Assembly: GCA_001179885.1 (NCBI GenBank)
Contig: CVSD01000036.1
Coordinates: forward strand, 1 to 62,015
Direction of reading: 5' to 3'
Length of the DNA: 62,015 bases
Origin: Candidatus Pelagibacter communis
Lineage (GTDB): Bacteria > Pseudomonadota > Alphaproteobacteria > Pelagibacterales > Pelagibacteraceae
Shown here one piece after another: positions 26,018 through 34,639 of this stretch (position 1 is its first letter; the number at the start of each line of letters is the position of its first letter). The position numbers and the translations under genes are program-made. Under the pieces are notes generated by a model. It searched no databases, had not been told where the DNA came from, and saw only the letters and a program-made list of their open reading frames with translations.

Positions 26018-26733
26018 AAAAGTTTTTTAAAATTATTATAAAGAATCTTAGAATAATTATTCATATCTATCATATTATCTTTTGCAGATTGATCAAATTT
26101 TTCTAATGCTCCATCGCCTAATTGATCTTCTAAAGCTTTTTTATATTCTGGCACACATCCCCACTCGTTAACAGTTGTATCCTTTATTTCAATATGAAAT
26201 TGAATGCCATAAGCATGATTTTGGTATTTAAAAATTTGATATTTAGTAACAGGTGATGAAGCTAACAAAGTAACATCTTTATTATTCTCTATTCCTTGAA
26301 CCTCATACGAATGCCATTGCAAACTCTTAATTTTATCTGGAAATTTAGAAAACAGATTATCTTGATTTTTTTCTTTTGTAAAATTGATATCCATCATACC
26401 AATCTCCGCTGGACTTGATTTAACAACCTTGCCACCAATAACCTCACCTAATAACTGACAACCTAAACAAAAACCTAGATAAGGTTTTTTTAGATCAACA
26501 ACAAACTCTTTAATTTTTTTTTTTTCATTAATTAACCAAGGATATTCTTTTTCCATATAAGTATCCATTGGACCACCCATACAAAACATTCCGTCAAATT
26601 TGCTTAAATCATTTGGAATTTTTTCACCTTCATCCAGCTCAATGGTAGTAAGATTTAATCCATCAGTTAACATAAGATCTTTTATATAACCAGGATCTTC
26701 AATTTTAATATGTTGTAAAATTATTATGTTCAA
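26014..26733 (-). CDS. Class I glutamine amidotransferase-like protein
   Basis: A 239-residue stand-alone GATase-1 domain. The nucleophile Cys89 lies in GFCLGCQLLGEVIGG and the His/Glu pair in GIQFHIE. It resembles the GMP synthase-like/GuaA N-domain group, which may hydrolyse gamma-glutamyl substrates. No synthetase domain is attached or adjacent. It sits between the small genes and DUF2256 in a photolyase-containing operon; the partner reaction is unknown. Confidence 0.88.
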   Translation of the reverse strand: MNIIILQHIKIEDPGYIKDLMLTDGLNLTTIELDEGEKIPNDLSKFDGMFCMGGPMDTYMEKEYPWLINEKKKIKEFVVDLKKPYLGFCLGCQLLGEVIGGKVVKSSPAEIGMMDINFTKEKNQDNLFSKFPDKIKSLQWHSYEVQGIENNKDVTLLASSPVTKYQIFKYQNHAYGIQFHIEIKDTTVNEWGCVPEYKKALEDQLGDGALEKFDQSAKDNMIDMNNYSKILYNNFKKLL

Positions 26734-26738
26734 TAATC

Positions 26739-26867
26739 TTAGCTTAACTTAGAACACTTCTTAGAACAATATTTTACTCTTTCCCAATTTAACTTCCATT
26801 TCTTACGCCAAACAAAAGGTCTTTTACAAACAGGACAAATTTTTGAGGGAAGATTTTCTTTTTTCAC
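26739..26867 (-). CDS. DUF2256 zinc-finger-like small protein (42 aa)
   Basis: Found by reading the gap between the amidotransferase and photolyase genes. GTG at 26867 to TAA at 26739 encodes 42 residues: [20 protein letters not shown], then KYCSKKC near the end. The CxxC and CxxxC pairs and the RPFxWRKKW core are those of DUF2256, a family of tiny putative zinc ribbons commonly found beside photolyase/cryptochrome genes. The GTG overlaps the TAG stop of the photolyase gene by one base (TAGTG). Function unknown. Confidence 0.85.
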   Translation of the reverse strand: MKKENLPSKICPVCKRPFVWRKKWKLNWERVKYCSKKCSKLS

Positions 26868-28357
26868 TAGATTGTATTTTGTTTAATAAATTTATCTGCA
26901 GCTGATAAAATCAATTTTTTTCTATCGGTTTTCATTTTATCAAAAATTCTTACCATCATAGAAAGTCTTGGATTTTTTGAAAAAAATTTTCTATTTCGAT
27001 CAATAAATCTCCAGTACAGCCCATCCATAATGTTACACCAATCACCTTTTTTAAAATCCATCATTTTCATAAAGTAACTAGAGCCACATATATAAGGTTT
27101 GGTAGCAAATATTCCTCCATCACTAAACAATCCCATTCCATAAACATTAGGTACCATTACCCAATCTGAAGAGTCTACAAACATCTCCATAAACCATTTG
27201 TAAACAATAGTAGGTTTTATTTCACAAAGATTCATAATATTGGATAAAATCATTAATCTTTCGATATGATGAGACCATCCATGGTTTAAAGCATTCTTAA
27301 TTGCATAATCAAGTGGAGGCAATCCAGTTGTGCCCTCATACCAAGATTTTTTCATTTTTCTATTTTGTTTGAAGAAATTTCTAGTTTCCATTTCGTTTGA
27401 ATAACTTTGATAAATTCCTCTCATAAATTCTCTCCAACCAATTACCTGACGTATGTAACCTTCTAGTGAGTTTAATCTTATCTTTTTACTTTTGTGAAAT
27501 TCTAAAACTTTTTTAATAATAAATTCTGGAGTGATCAAACCTAAATTAATATATGGACTTAACGCACTATGAAACAAAATATTATCTTTTTGATCAACAG
27601 CATCTTCATAATCACCAAATAAGTTTGATTTTTCTTTAATAAAAAAATTTAAAAGCTTAACGACATCATTATATTCAGTAGCAAACCAAAAATTTTCAGT
27701 TTCACCTGGATGCTCTTTAAATAATTTCTCAATAATCGGCTTTAACTTTTTAGTATGATTAGTTTCATTTATTTTTGGAAATTTTGGTATTGAAATATTT
27801 TTTGGTAATTTGTTTCTATTATCTTCATCAAAGCTCCATTTACCTCCATAAGGATTTCCATCTGAACCCATTAATATTCCTGATTTTTTTCTGACATCTT
27901 TATAAAAAGTTGCCATAAAAGGTTTTTTTGATTTAGATAGATATTGTTTAAATTCCTCTCTTGAGTTTAAAAACATTGGAGTTTGTACAACATTCCATTT
28001 TATTTTTTCTTTTTTAAGAAATTGATTTATCTTTTTTTCAAAAAATTTATCTTCAACTTCAAAACTTGAAATCTCTTTTATTTTTTTTGAGCTAATTACT
28101 TTTTTTAATTTTTTTAAATAATCATCCTTAAATTCTTTATCCTCAATTTTGATATACTCTAATTTAAATTTATTTCTTTTAAGACTATCTGCATGTGAGC
28201 GCATTGATGATAAGAAAAGAAGTATTTTTTGTTTATGGTGTTTTTCATAAGTGCATAATTGGTAATCTTCAGCCATAAAAAATAGGTGATCCTTTTTGAA
28301 GCGGTCTAAGTATTTTGATGGAAATAATTGATTACCCAGTATAAAAAATAACTTCAT
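26867..28357 (-). CDS. Photolyase/cryptochrome-family protein of the PhrB (FeS-BCP) type
   Basis: A 496-residue flavoprotein. The N-terminal Rossmann-like part ([36 protein letters not shown]) and the C-terminal FAD domain ([55 protein letters not shown]) follow the bacterial (6-4) photolyase order. PhrB proteins hold a 4Fe-4S cluster on four Cys. Here the loop that carries two of them seems shortened to DFKKGDWCN, leaving Cys in LCEIKP, YICGS and DWCN. It repairs or senses UV damage by inference. It is divergent from the SDR with only 27 bases between. Confidence 0.88.
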   Translation of the reverse strand: MKLFFILGNQLFPSKYLDRFKKDHLFFMAEDYQLCTYEKHHKQKILLFLSSMRSHADSLKRNKFKLEYIKIEDKEFKDDYLKKLKKVISSKKIKEISSFEVEDKFFEKKINQFLKKEKIKWNVVQTPMFLNSREEFKQYLSKSKKPFMATFYKDVRKKSGILMGSDGNPYGGKWSFDEDNRNKLPKNISIPKFPKINETNHTKKLKPIIEKLFKEHPGETENFWFATEYNDVVKLLNFFIKEKSNLFGDYEDAVDQKDNILFHSALSPYINLGLITPEFIIKKVLEFHKSKKIRLNSLEGYIRQVIGWREFMRGIYQSYSNEMETRNFFKQNRKMKKSWYEGTTGLPPLDYAIKNALNHGWSHHIERLMILSNIMNLCEIKPTIVYKWFMEMFVDSSDWVMVPNVYGMGLFSDGGIFATKPYICGSSYFMKMMDFKKGDWCNIMDGLYWRFIDRNRKFFSKNPRLSMMVRIFDKMKTDRKKLILSAADKFIKQNTI

Positions 28358-28384
28358 AGTTAAATATAACGAATAAAATTTTTT

Positions 28385-29095
28385 ATGTCAGAAAAATATC
28401 TTATTTTTGGTGCGACAGGTTCAATCGGATCTAGCTTAGCTGAACAATTGATAAACTCAGGAAATTCTATTCATTTAGTTGGAAGAAATGAAAATGAAAC
28501 AAAAAGTATTTCAGAAAAACTTGGTTGTACTTTTACTATTGTTGATGTTTTAGAAGATGGATTTATTGAAAAGGTTAAAAATGACATTTCAGATATAAAA
28601 GGTGTTGCTTATTGTGTTGGTTCAATAGATTTAAAACCTTTGAGAATGGTTAATGAAAATGATTTTAATAAATGTATGAAATTAAATCTCTATTCGGCAG
28701 TTGAAGTTATTAAAGGTTATCAAGAAAGTTTAAAAAAAAATAAAGGTTCGGTAGTTTTATTCTCTACAGTAGCAGCACAAAGAGGATTTACCAATCATGC
28801 AATAATTGCTTCAACTAAAGCTGCTGTTGAAGGATTAACCGTTTCATTGGCAGCCGAATTTGCTCCAAACATTAGAGTTAACTGTATAGCGCCCAGTTTA
28901 ACGAATTCAAAAATTGCAGAGCCAATGTTAAAGAATAAAGTATTAGCAGATGGGATAGCAAAAGCCCACCCTTTAAAAAGATTAGGTGAGGGAAAAGACT
29001 CTGCTTCTCTTGCAAAATTCCTGATTACTGATGACAGCTCTTGGGTTACAGGTCAAATTATTGCTGTTGATGGTGGTAGATCAAAACTTTCTTAA
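28385..29095 (+). CDS. Short-chain dehydrogenase/reductase (SDR)
   Basis: NAD(P)-dependent oxidoreductase, 236 residues. The cofactor motif is GATGSIGSSLAEQL near the N terminus. The catalytic Ser lies in VVLFSTVAAQRG. At the usual Tyr-xxx-Lys site it reads IIASTKAAVEG, so the Lys is present but the Tyr position appears to be Ala. SPAV-type ends (VTGQIIAVDGG) are normal. The unusual active site may mean altered activity. It is divergent from the PhrB-type gene and followed after one base by the PQQ-enzyme gene. Confidence 0.88.
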   Translation: MSEKYLIFGATGSIGSSLAEQLINSGNSIHLVGRNENETKSISEKLGCTFTIVDVLEDGFIEKVKNDISDIKGVAYCVGSIDLKPLRMVNENDFNKCMKLNLYSAVEVIKGYQESLKKNKGSVVLFSTVAAQRGFTNHAIIASTKAAVEGLTVSLAAEFAPNIRVNCIAPSLTNSKIAEPMLKNKVLADGIAKAHPLKRLGEGKDSASLAKFLITDDSSWVTGQIIAVDGGRSKLS

Positions 29096-29096
29096 A

Positions 29097-30161
29097 GTGA
29101 GAAAATTTTTTGTTTCTATATTCTTATTTTTAATTTCTATAAATGTTTCATTTGCAGAAAATTTTAATTTTGAAAAGATTGTAGATTTAAATGATCCATG
29201 GGGCTCTACATTTATCAATAATAATGAACTAATGGTCTCAGAAAAAGGTGGAAAAATTAAGTTAATTAATCTTAATTATAAAAAAATCTCTGAAGTTGAT
29301 CATGATCTTAATTATCTAGAACACGGTCAAGGAGGTTTGTTAGACATCTTATTTAAAGATAGTTTTGTTTATATTTCTTATTCAGAAAATAGAGGAAATG
29401 GAAAAACTAGTACTTCAATAGCTAAAGCAAAATTTAATAAAAAAAACTTAACTTTTAAAAATATTTTTCAAGCAAACCCACCTATTGACTCTGGATATCA
29501 CTTTGGATCAAGATTGGCGATTAAAGATAATTTTCTTTTTGCTTCAGCTGGTGAAAGAGGAGAAGGTATGATTGCACAAGATCCAACCAAACATCCTGGA
29601 AGTATTATTAGAATTAATATTGATGGAACTATTCCAAAAGATAACCCAAAATTTGAGGGCAAATCAGATTGGTTACCAGAAATTTATCAAATAGGAATTA
29701 GAAATCCTCAAGGTTTAACTTTATCTCCATATGATAAAAAAATTTATTTAAGTAATCACGGTGCAAGAGGTGGGGATTGGTTTGGTGAAGCAAAAAAAGG
29801 TGAGAATTATGGATGGAAAATTTTAGGGTGGGGAGGAACAAATTATTCTGGTTTTCCAATTGGTCCAAAATGGAAACCAGGCTTTACAAAAGCAATACAT
29901 TACTGGGTACCTTCAATCGCAACAAGTGCTATAACTATTTATAAAGGTGAAGAATTTAGTGAATGGAATGGACATGCTTTAATTACTTCACTTAAAGATC
30001 AATCCTTAAGAAAATTAATATTCAATGACTTGTCAAATGTTAAGGAAGACATCATTTTTAAAAATAAAATTGGAAGAATAAGAGATATACAAGTACATCC
30101 TGGTAACGGAAAAATTTACTTTTTAGGAGAAGGGGCTTTATGGCTAATGGAAAAAAATTAA
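29097..30161 (+). CDS. PQQ-dependent sugar dehydrogenase-like protein
   Basis: Periplasmic six-bladed propeller of the soluble aldose/glucose dehydrogenase family. I place the start at GTG 29097, which gives a clean signal peptide (MRKFFVSIFLFLISINVSFA) one base after the SDR stop; the upstream in-frame ATG at 29031 lies inside the SDR gene. Motifs are NDPWGSTFI, GGLLDILF, GYHFGSRL, IYQIGIRNPQGLTLSP and GENYGWKILGWGG. Oxidation of an aldose or aldehyde group with PQQ is the known family activity. No PQQ synthesis genes are present in the window. Confidence 0.87.
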   Translation: MRKFFVSIFLFLISINVSFAENFNFEKIVDLNDPWGSTFINNNELMVSEKGGKIKLINLNYKKISEVDHDLNYLEHGQGGLLDILFKDSFVYISYSENRGNGKTSTSIAKAKFNKKNLTFKNIFQANPPIDSGYHFGSRLAIKDNFLFASAGERGEGMIAQDPTKHPGSIIRINIDGTIPKDNPKFEGKSDWLPEIYQIGIRNPQGLTLSPYDKKIYLSNHGARGGDWFGEAKKGENYGWKILGWGGTNYSGFPIGPKWKPGFTKAIHYWVPSIATSAITIYKGEEFSEWNGHALITSLKDQSLRKLIFNDLSNVKEDIIFKNKIGRIRDIQVHPGNGKIYFLGEGALWLMEKN

Positions 30162-31207
30162 TTAAAATTTTATATTTTTTGATTGGAATTACTTTTTATA
30201 ATTGTATTAGTTTAGCAATGGCAGAAAAACCATATCATCATTTACCAGACGGAACTTTTAGAAATCCTGAAGGATCTCCTATAAGATCAAAAGATGTAAA
30301 ATTTTCCTACAGAACATTTACTAAAGAAAAAAAGAAAATTGATATTACAGTTCCAAAAGATCATGTCATCGATAAAAAAATTGTTAAAGAAAATTTAGAG
30401 AAATTTAAAGATGACGATTATATTGCTTGGATAGGGCATGCTACATTCTTAATTAAATTAGGTGAGACAACAATTATTACAGATCCAGTTTTTTCAAAAA
30501 ATGCAGGACCTTTGATTTTTGGACCAAAAAGGTATGTAGAGCCCGCACTTCAACTTAACGAAATTCCAAAAACAGATATATTTTTATTAACTCATAATCA
30601 CTATGACCACCAGGATATGTCGACTATTAGAGGGTTTCCCTTTAAAGATACAAAAGTTTTACTTCCACTTAAACTTGGTAAATATTTTAAAAGATACAAA
30701 GATGTTAATGAAATGGATTGGTATGATGAAATAAAAATAAATGATAACCTAAAGATTACATTATTACCTGCTGTCCATTGGTCAAAAAGAAGTCTTACAG
30801 ATACCAATAAAACATTATGGGGAAATTTCCTCATCGAATACAAAGATAAAAAAATATTTTTTGGATGCGATACTGGATATGGGAACATTTATAAAGAGCT
30901 TGGAGAAAAATATGGTCCTATTGATTTATCAATGATTAATATTGGAGCGTACGATTTTAGACCGATGTTTGATAAATCAATTTATCACACGACACCTGAA
31001 GAAGCTCTAAATATTGCACAAGATTTAAAAAGTAAAAAAGTTTTAGGAACTCATTGGGGAACTTTTGTTTTATCTTTGGAACCAATTATGGAACCACCAG
31101 TCAGGTTTAAAGATAATGCAGAAAAATATGGGTTTAAAAAAAAAGATGCTATTATTTATAAAATAGGTGAGTTTGGATCATTAAAAAAATTACTAAATTA
31201 TAATTAA
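30140..31207 (+). CDS. Metallo-beta-lactamase-fold hydrolase (NAPE-PLD/UlaG-like), exported
   Basis: A 355-residue protein with an N-terminal hydrophobic signal (KILYFLIGITFYNCISLAMA). The binuclear metal motif THNHYDH (30590-30610) is preceded by WIGHATFLIKLG and TDPVF, and followed by AVHWSKRS, CDTGYG and GTHWGTF, as in the NAPE-PLD-like phosphodiesterase group. The substrate, perhaps a phospholipid or cyclic ester, is not known. It overlaps the PQQ-enzyme gene by 22 bases and shares its stop (TTAA) with the convergent SHOCT gene. Confidence 0.9.
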   Translation: MANGKKLIKILYFLIGITFYNCISLAMAEKPYHHLPDGTFRNPEGSPIRSKDVKFSYRTFTKEKKKIDITVPKDHVIDKKIVKENLEKFKDDDYIAWIGHATFLIKLGETTIITDPVFSKNAGPLIFGPKRYVEPALQLNEIPKTDIFLLTHNHYDHQDMSTIRGFPFKDTKVLLPLKLGKYFKRYKDVNEMDWYDEIKINDNLKITLLPAVHWSKRSLTDTNKTLWGNFLIEYKDKKIFFGCDTGYGNIYKELGEKYGPIDLSMINIGAYDFRPMFDKSIYHTTPEEALNIAQDLKSKKVLGTHWGTFVLSLEPIMEPPVRFKDNAEKYGFKKKDAIIYKIGEFGSLKKLLNYN

Positions 31208-31467
31208 TTATCTAATAATTTTTTTTTTGCTTTTTCGAATTCTTCTTGAGTTAAAATTCCATCATTCAAAAGTTGATTTAATCTTTCAATTTCATCACTA
31301 AGTTTACTTTCATTTATTGAAAGATTATCATTATATTCATCCTCAATACTTTCGTTAGATTTTATAGCATTTTTGGCACTAAAGCCTTTCATTATAGCTG
31401 TAGCGCCTAAATATAAAACAAATCCAAAAATTGGTATTACTAAACTAAAAAAAATAATCTTTTCCAT
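31204..31467 (-). CDS. SHOCT-domain small membrane protein
   Basis: An 87-residue protein with one N-terminal membrane helix (IIFFSLVIPIFGFVLYLGATA), an acidic linker and a C-terminal SHOCT motif (LNQLLNDGILTQEEFEKAKKKLL). SHOCT is a short oligomerisation-type helical hairpin found at the ends of many bacterial membrane proteins. It lies 3 bases after the small membrane gene at 31471. Confidence 0.82.
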   Translation of the reverse strand: MEKIIFFSLVIPIFGFVLYLGATAIMKGFSAKNAIKSNESIEDEYNDNLSINESKLSDEIERLNQLLNDGILTQEEFEKAKKKLLDN

Positions 31468-31470
31468 TAA

Positions 31471-31689
31471 TTAATCCTCATCTTCTTCTCTCCAATTTTT
31501 TTCATACATCAACCAGGCTGCAAATATTACTGAAAATGTTCCAACTATCATACCATAATCAAATCCTGTTTGTTGATCATAAAGATACCAGCCTAATTGT
31601 GTTGCACCAATGGGAGGAATTGTAAGTATAGCCATAAGAATCGCTATTCTGTATGGATATCTGGGTTTCTTCATACCCCAATCTATCAA
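31471..31689 (-). CDS. Small membrane protein of unknown function (72 aa)
   Basis: Two hydrophobic segments (RIAILMAILTIPPIGATQLGWYL and YGMIVGTFSVIFAAWLMYE) with a basic N terminus and an acidic tail (REEDED). No family is recognised. It lies between folD (22-base gap) and the SHOCT gene, on the same strand as both. Confidence 0.68.
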   Translation of the reverse strand: MIDWGMKKPRYPYRIAILMAILTIPPIGATQLGWYLYDQQTGFDYGMIVGTFSVIFAAWLMYEKNWREEDED

Positions 31690-31711
31690 AAATTGTTTGT
31701 TGATTTAAATG

Positions 31712-32557
31712 CTAAATTTGCGATCTTTTGAAACAGTCGATTGTATTTTTAAGTAAACATGCGATTGTCATGGGGCCAACACCTCCTGGCACCGGTGTTA
31801 ATGCTTTTGCATTCTTTGAAACCTCATCAAATGCTACATCGCCTACTATTCCTTTATCTGTTTTATTAATCCCCACATCAATCACAATCGTATCTTTTTT
31901 TACCCAGTCGCCTTTAACAAGCTCTGGTATACCCACTGCAGCTACAATTATGTCCGCCTCTAAACATTCTGCTTTTAAATCTTTAGTTCTTGAATGAGTA
32001 ATAGTAACAGTGCAATTATCTTTCAATAAAAGTTGAGTCATTGGTTTACCATTTAAGTTTGATCTACCTACCACTACAGCCTTTTTTCCATTTAGATTTG
32101 GCTCAATTTTTTTTATTAACAAATAGCAGCCTAATGGGGTACATGGCACAGAACTCTCATAACCTGAGGATAAGTTTCCCACATTCACTGGATGAAAGCC
32201 ATCAACATCTTTTGTAGGGTCAATAGCTTCTATAACTTTTTGTTTATCGATGTGTTTAGGTAACGGAAGTTGAACTAAAATACCTGATACTGTTTCATCT
32301 TTATTTAATTCTTCTATTTTGTTTAAAACAGTTTTTTCCTCCACACTGTCTGGATATTTGATTACATCAGATTTAAGTCCTACTTCATTTGCTGATTTCT
32401 CTTTATTTCTCACGTAAATTTGGCTAGGGGTTAAATCTCCAATTAAAATTACAGTCAATCCTGGAACTTTGTTATACTTAGCTTTTAAACTAGAAACTTC
32501 TTTCTTTAACTCTTCTCTTAGTAACGCAGCTTCTTTTTTACCATCAATTAAAATCAT
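31712..32557 (-). CDS. folD: Bifunctional methylenetetrahydrofolate dehydrogenase/cyclohydrolase
   Basis: Cytosolic C1-folate enzyme, 281 residues, interconverting 5,10-methylene-, methenyl- and 10-formyl-tetrahydrofolate. Motifs: SQIYVRNKEKSANEVGL (catalytic Lys), GILVQLPLPKHID, DVDGFHPVNVG, VVGRSNLNGKPM for NADP, and the C-terminal TPVPGGVGPMTIACL. It lies 8 bases after the yggT gene. Confidence 0.97.
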   Translation of the reverse strand: MILIDGKKEAALLREELKKEVSSLKAKYNKVPGLTVILIGDLTPSQIYVRNKEKSANEVGLKSDVIKYPDSVEEKTVLNKIEELNKDETVSGILVQLPLPKHIDKQKVIEAIDPTKDVDGFHPVNVGNLSSGYESSVPCTPLGCYLLIKKIEPNLNGKKAVVVGRSNLNGKPMTQLLLKDNCTVTITHSRTKDLKAECLEADIIVAAVGIPELVKGDWVKKDTIVIDVGINKTDKGIVGDVAFDEVSKNAKALTPVPGGVGPMTIACLLKNTIDCFKRSQI

Positions 32558-32564
32558 AATTATT

Positions 32565-32855
32565 TTAGAATATTATTGGTGCAATGTAGAGCTTCATACA
32601 CATTTCTATAAACCAAATCAATAGCAGTAAAATAATTGGTGATATGTCTAAAGCACCTAAATTAGGAAGAAAACGTCTTATTCTACTTAAAAAAGGTTCT
32701 GTTAATTTATAAGTTAACTCCAAAAGAGCATAAACAAACCTATTTTGTGTATTTAATACATTAAATGCAATTAACCAACTAACTATAACGTTTGCTACGA
32801 CTATATAAGAATAAAATTTCAATATTTGTAAAACTAAATAAAAAATCGCGATCAT
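32565..32855 (-). CDS. YggT family membrane protein
   Basis: A 96-residue protein with two hydrophobic segments. It has the YggT pattern NRFVYALLELTYKLTEPFLSRIRRFLPNLGALDISPIILLLLI in condensed form: TEPFLSRIRRFLP and LDISPI. The family is linked to membrane organisation and osmotic or cation homeostasis. Its start overlaps the mscS-like stop by 4 bases. Confidence 0.88.
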   Translation of the reverse strand: MIAIFYLVLQILKFYSYIVVANVIVSWLIAFNVLNTQNRFVYALLELTYKLTEPFLSRIRRFLPNLGALDISPIILLLLIWFIEMCMKLYIAPIIF

Positions 32856-33937
32856 TTTTTTTCAATATAAATTGAAGAACTAGGAAATGCGAATGAAGCT
32901 TTGTTATTTTCTACAATTTGTTTAATCTCAATCGCAAGTTTTTCTTTCACAGATAACCACTCATTCCAACTATTAGACTTAGTAAAACATCTTACATACA
33001 TATCTATTGAGCTATCTGAAAACTTATCAACTCTGACTGCTAAACCAATTTTTGTATTAAAATCATCACTTTTATTTATGTGATTTTCAATTTCATCTCT
33101 TATAGTTTTTAATTGATCAACTGTAGTGTCGTATTGAAGAGTAATAATCCAACTTATCAACCAGTTTGAAGTTTCACTTACATTAATCACTGCATTTTCT
33201 GCAAACTGAAAATTTGGTATTATAGCTAAAGATTTATCAAACTTTCTTATTGTTGTTGAACGAAAACCAATTTTTTCAACTATACCTTCAATAATTCCAT
33301 CAACCAAAATCCAATCACCTATCTTAAATCTTTTTTCAACGAGAACTAAAATTCCAGAAATCAAATTTTTAAATAAATCTTGTGCACCTAATGCAACTGC
33401 TACACCAAATAATCCTAATCCAGCAATGATTGGACCTATTTTAATTCCCCATAATTCTAAAACAGCTGCGAGGCCTAGTATAAATATTAATATTTTTAAT
33501 GATTTAATAATCCATCCAATTAATTCTCTTGTTAAAAGTTTATCAAGCCCACTCAAAACATATGAAACGGGTTCAATGATCTGATGAATTACCCAAAAAA
33601 TTAATATGGTGATTAAAGTTCTGTTAATTGTATCAATAATTTCTCTGCCCTCTAACGAGAAAGACATGTAATAACTCGCAATAAAGAAACCTAGAACAAT
33701 TGGTAAAAATCTTGCTGGTCCGACTAATGATGAAACAAAAGTATCATCTAGTTTATTTGTAGTTCTTTTTGAAATAATTTCTAATTTTTTAATTACAAGT
33801 TTACTTATTAGTCCTCTAAATATTAAAAAAACTAAAAAAATTCCTATTCCAATTAATATTTGAAAAATATCTACACCTAAAATGCCTTTATTCCAGACTG
33901 ATAAAAACAAGTCAGAAAAATTATTTAATACTTCCAT
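32852..33937 (-). CDS. MscS-family mechanosensitive channel
   Basis: A 361-residue membrane protein. Several N-terminal helices precede the pore helix GLGLFGVAVALGAQDLFKNLISGI, the beta domain FKIGDWILVDGIIEGIVEKIGFRSTTIRKFD, and a C-terminal alpha/beta cage region. It is one of the longer MscS homologues, with extra N-terminal helices. It is expected to release solutes on hypo-osmotic shock. It overlaps yggT by 4 bases. Confidence 0.93.
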   Translation of the reverse strand: MEVLNNFSDLFLSVWNKGILGVDIFQILIGIGIFLVFLIFRGLISKLVIKKLEIISKRTTNKLDDTFVSSLVGPARFLPIVLGFFIASYYMSFSLEGREIIDTINRTLITILIFWVIHQIIEPVSYVLSGLDKLLTRELIGWIIKSLKILIFILGLAAVLELWGIKIGPIIAGLGLFGVAVALGAQDLFKNLISGILVLVEKRFKIGDWILVDGIIEGIVEKIGFRSTTIRKFDKSLAIIPNFQFAENAVINVSETSNWLISWIITLQYDTTVDQLKTIRDEIENHINKSDDFNTKIGLAVRVDKFSDSSIDMYVRCFTKSNSWNEWLSVKEKLAIEIKQIVENNKASFAFPSSSIYIEKK

Positions 33938-33939
33938 AT

Positions 33940-34638
33940 TTAAATTTTATATAACAAAAATTCTTCTTCTCCAGGATTAAAAAGAAATATTTTCTTCCAT
34001 TTAATTTCATTAAGTATAGATGATGATTTTTCACCAATACACAATAAATTAGTGTCCATCCATAAGCTTTCTAATTGGTAATTTTTTATAAAACTAAGAA
34101 AACTTAACGAGCTATTTTGAGAATAGACATAAACCATATCAGGCATATTTAATTTAAGTTCCCTAATAAAACTTTCATCAAAATTTTGATTATGAGTTGT
34201 TTTATAATTTATTAATCTCTTTACATTAAAACCTTCTTTTAGAAGTTCTTTATCTAAATCTACTGAAACTAATTCCCCACTAACATATAGTAAGTTTTTA
34301 TTTTTAGATTCATAATTTTGTATAATTAATTCTTTCAAATTCGATACATTTCCTTCAGCAGAAATTGTATTTTTAAATCCTACACTTCTTGCTTTTTTTT
34401 CAGTGATATCGCCTACACAAAAACAATCAATGTTTTTAACTTGATCGTCTAACTCTAAAAATTTTATTGCATTAACACTGGTAAAAATAATACCTCCGTA
34501 ATCAGAAAATTTTACTTTTTCATATTCAACTTTATTAATATTTAATAATGGAAGATGAGAAACCTTATGACCTAAAGACCGAAATTTTAAGATAATCTCA
34601 GAACAATCTTCCAATGGTCTAGTTAATAAAATATGCAT
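33940..34638 (-). CDS. hemD: Uroporphyrinogen-III synthase
   Basis: Closes and inverts ring D of hydroxymethylbilane in tetrapyrrole synthesis, 232 residues. The sequence is poorly conserved in this family, but MHILLTRPLEDCSEI, GIIFTSVNAIKFL, FCVGDITEKKARSVGF and the final GEKSSSILNEIKWKK fit. Position right after hemC (1-base gap) makes the call firm. Confidence 0.92.
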   Translation of the reverse strand: MHILLTRPLEDCSEIILKFRSLGHKVSHLPLLNINKVEYEKVKFSDYGGIIFTSVNAIKFLELDDQVKNIDCFCVGDITEKKARSVGFKNTISAEGNVSNLKELIIQNYESKNKNLLYVSGELVSVDLDKELLKEGFNVKRLINYKTTHNQNFDESFIRELKLNMPDMVYVYSQNSSLSFLSFIKNYQLESLWMDTNLLCIGEKSSSILNEIKWKKIFLFNPGEEEFLLYKI

Positions 34639-34639
34639 A

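Noticed and set aside
29031-29096. Longer start for the PQQ-type dehydrogenase inside the SDR gene
   Set aside because: It would place 22 unrelated residues before a clean signal peptide; GTG at 29097 gives the expected N terminus.
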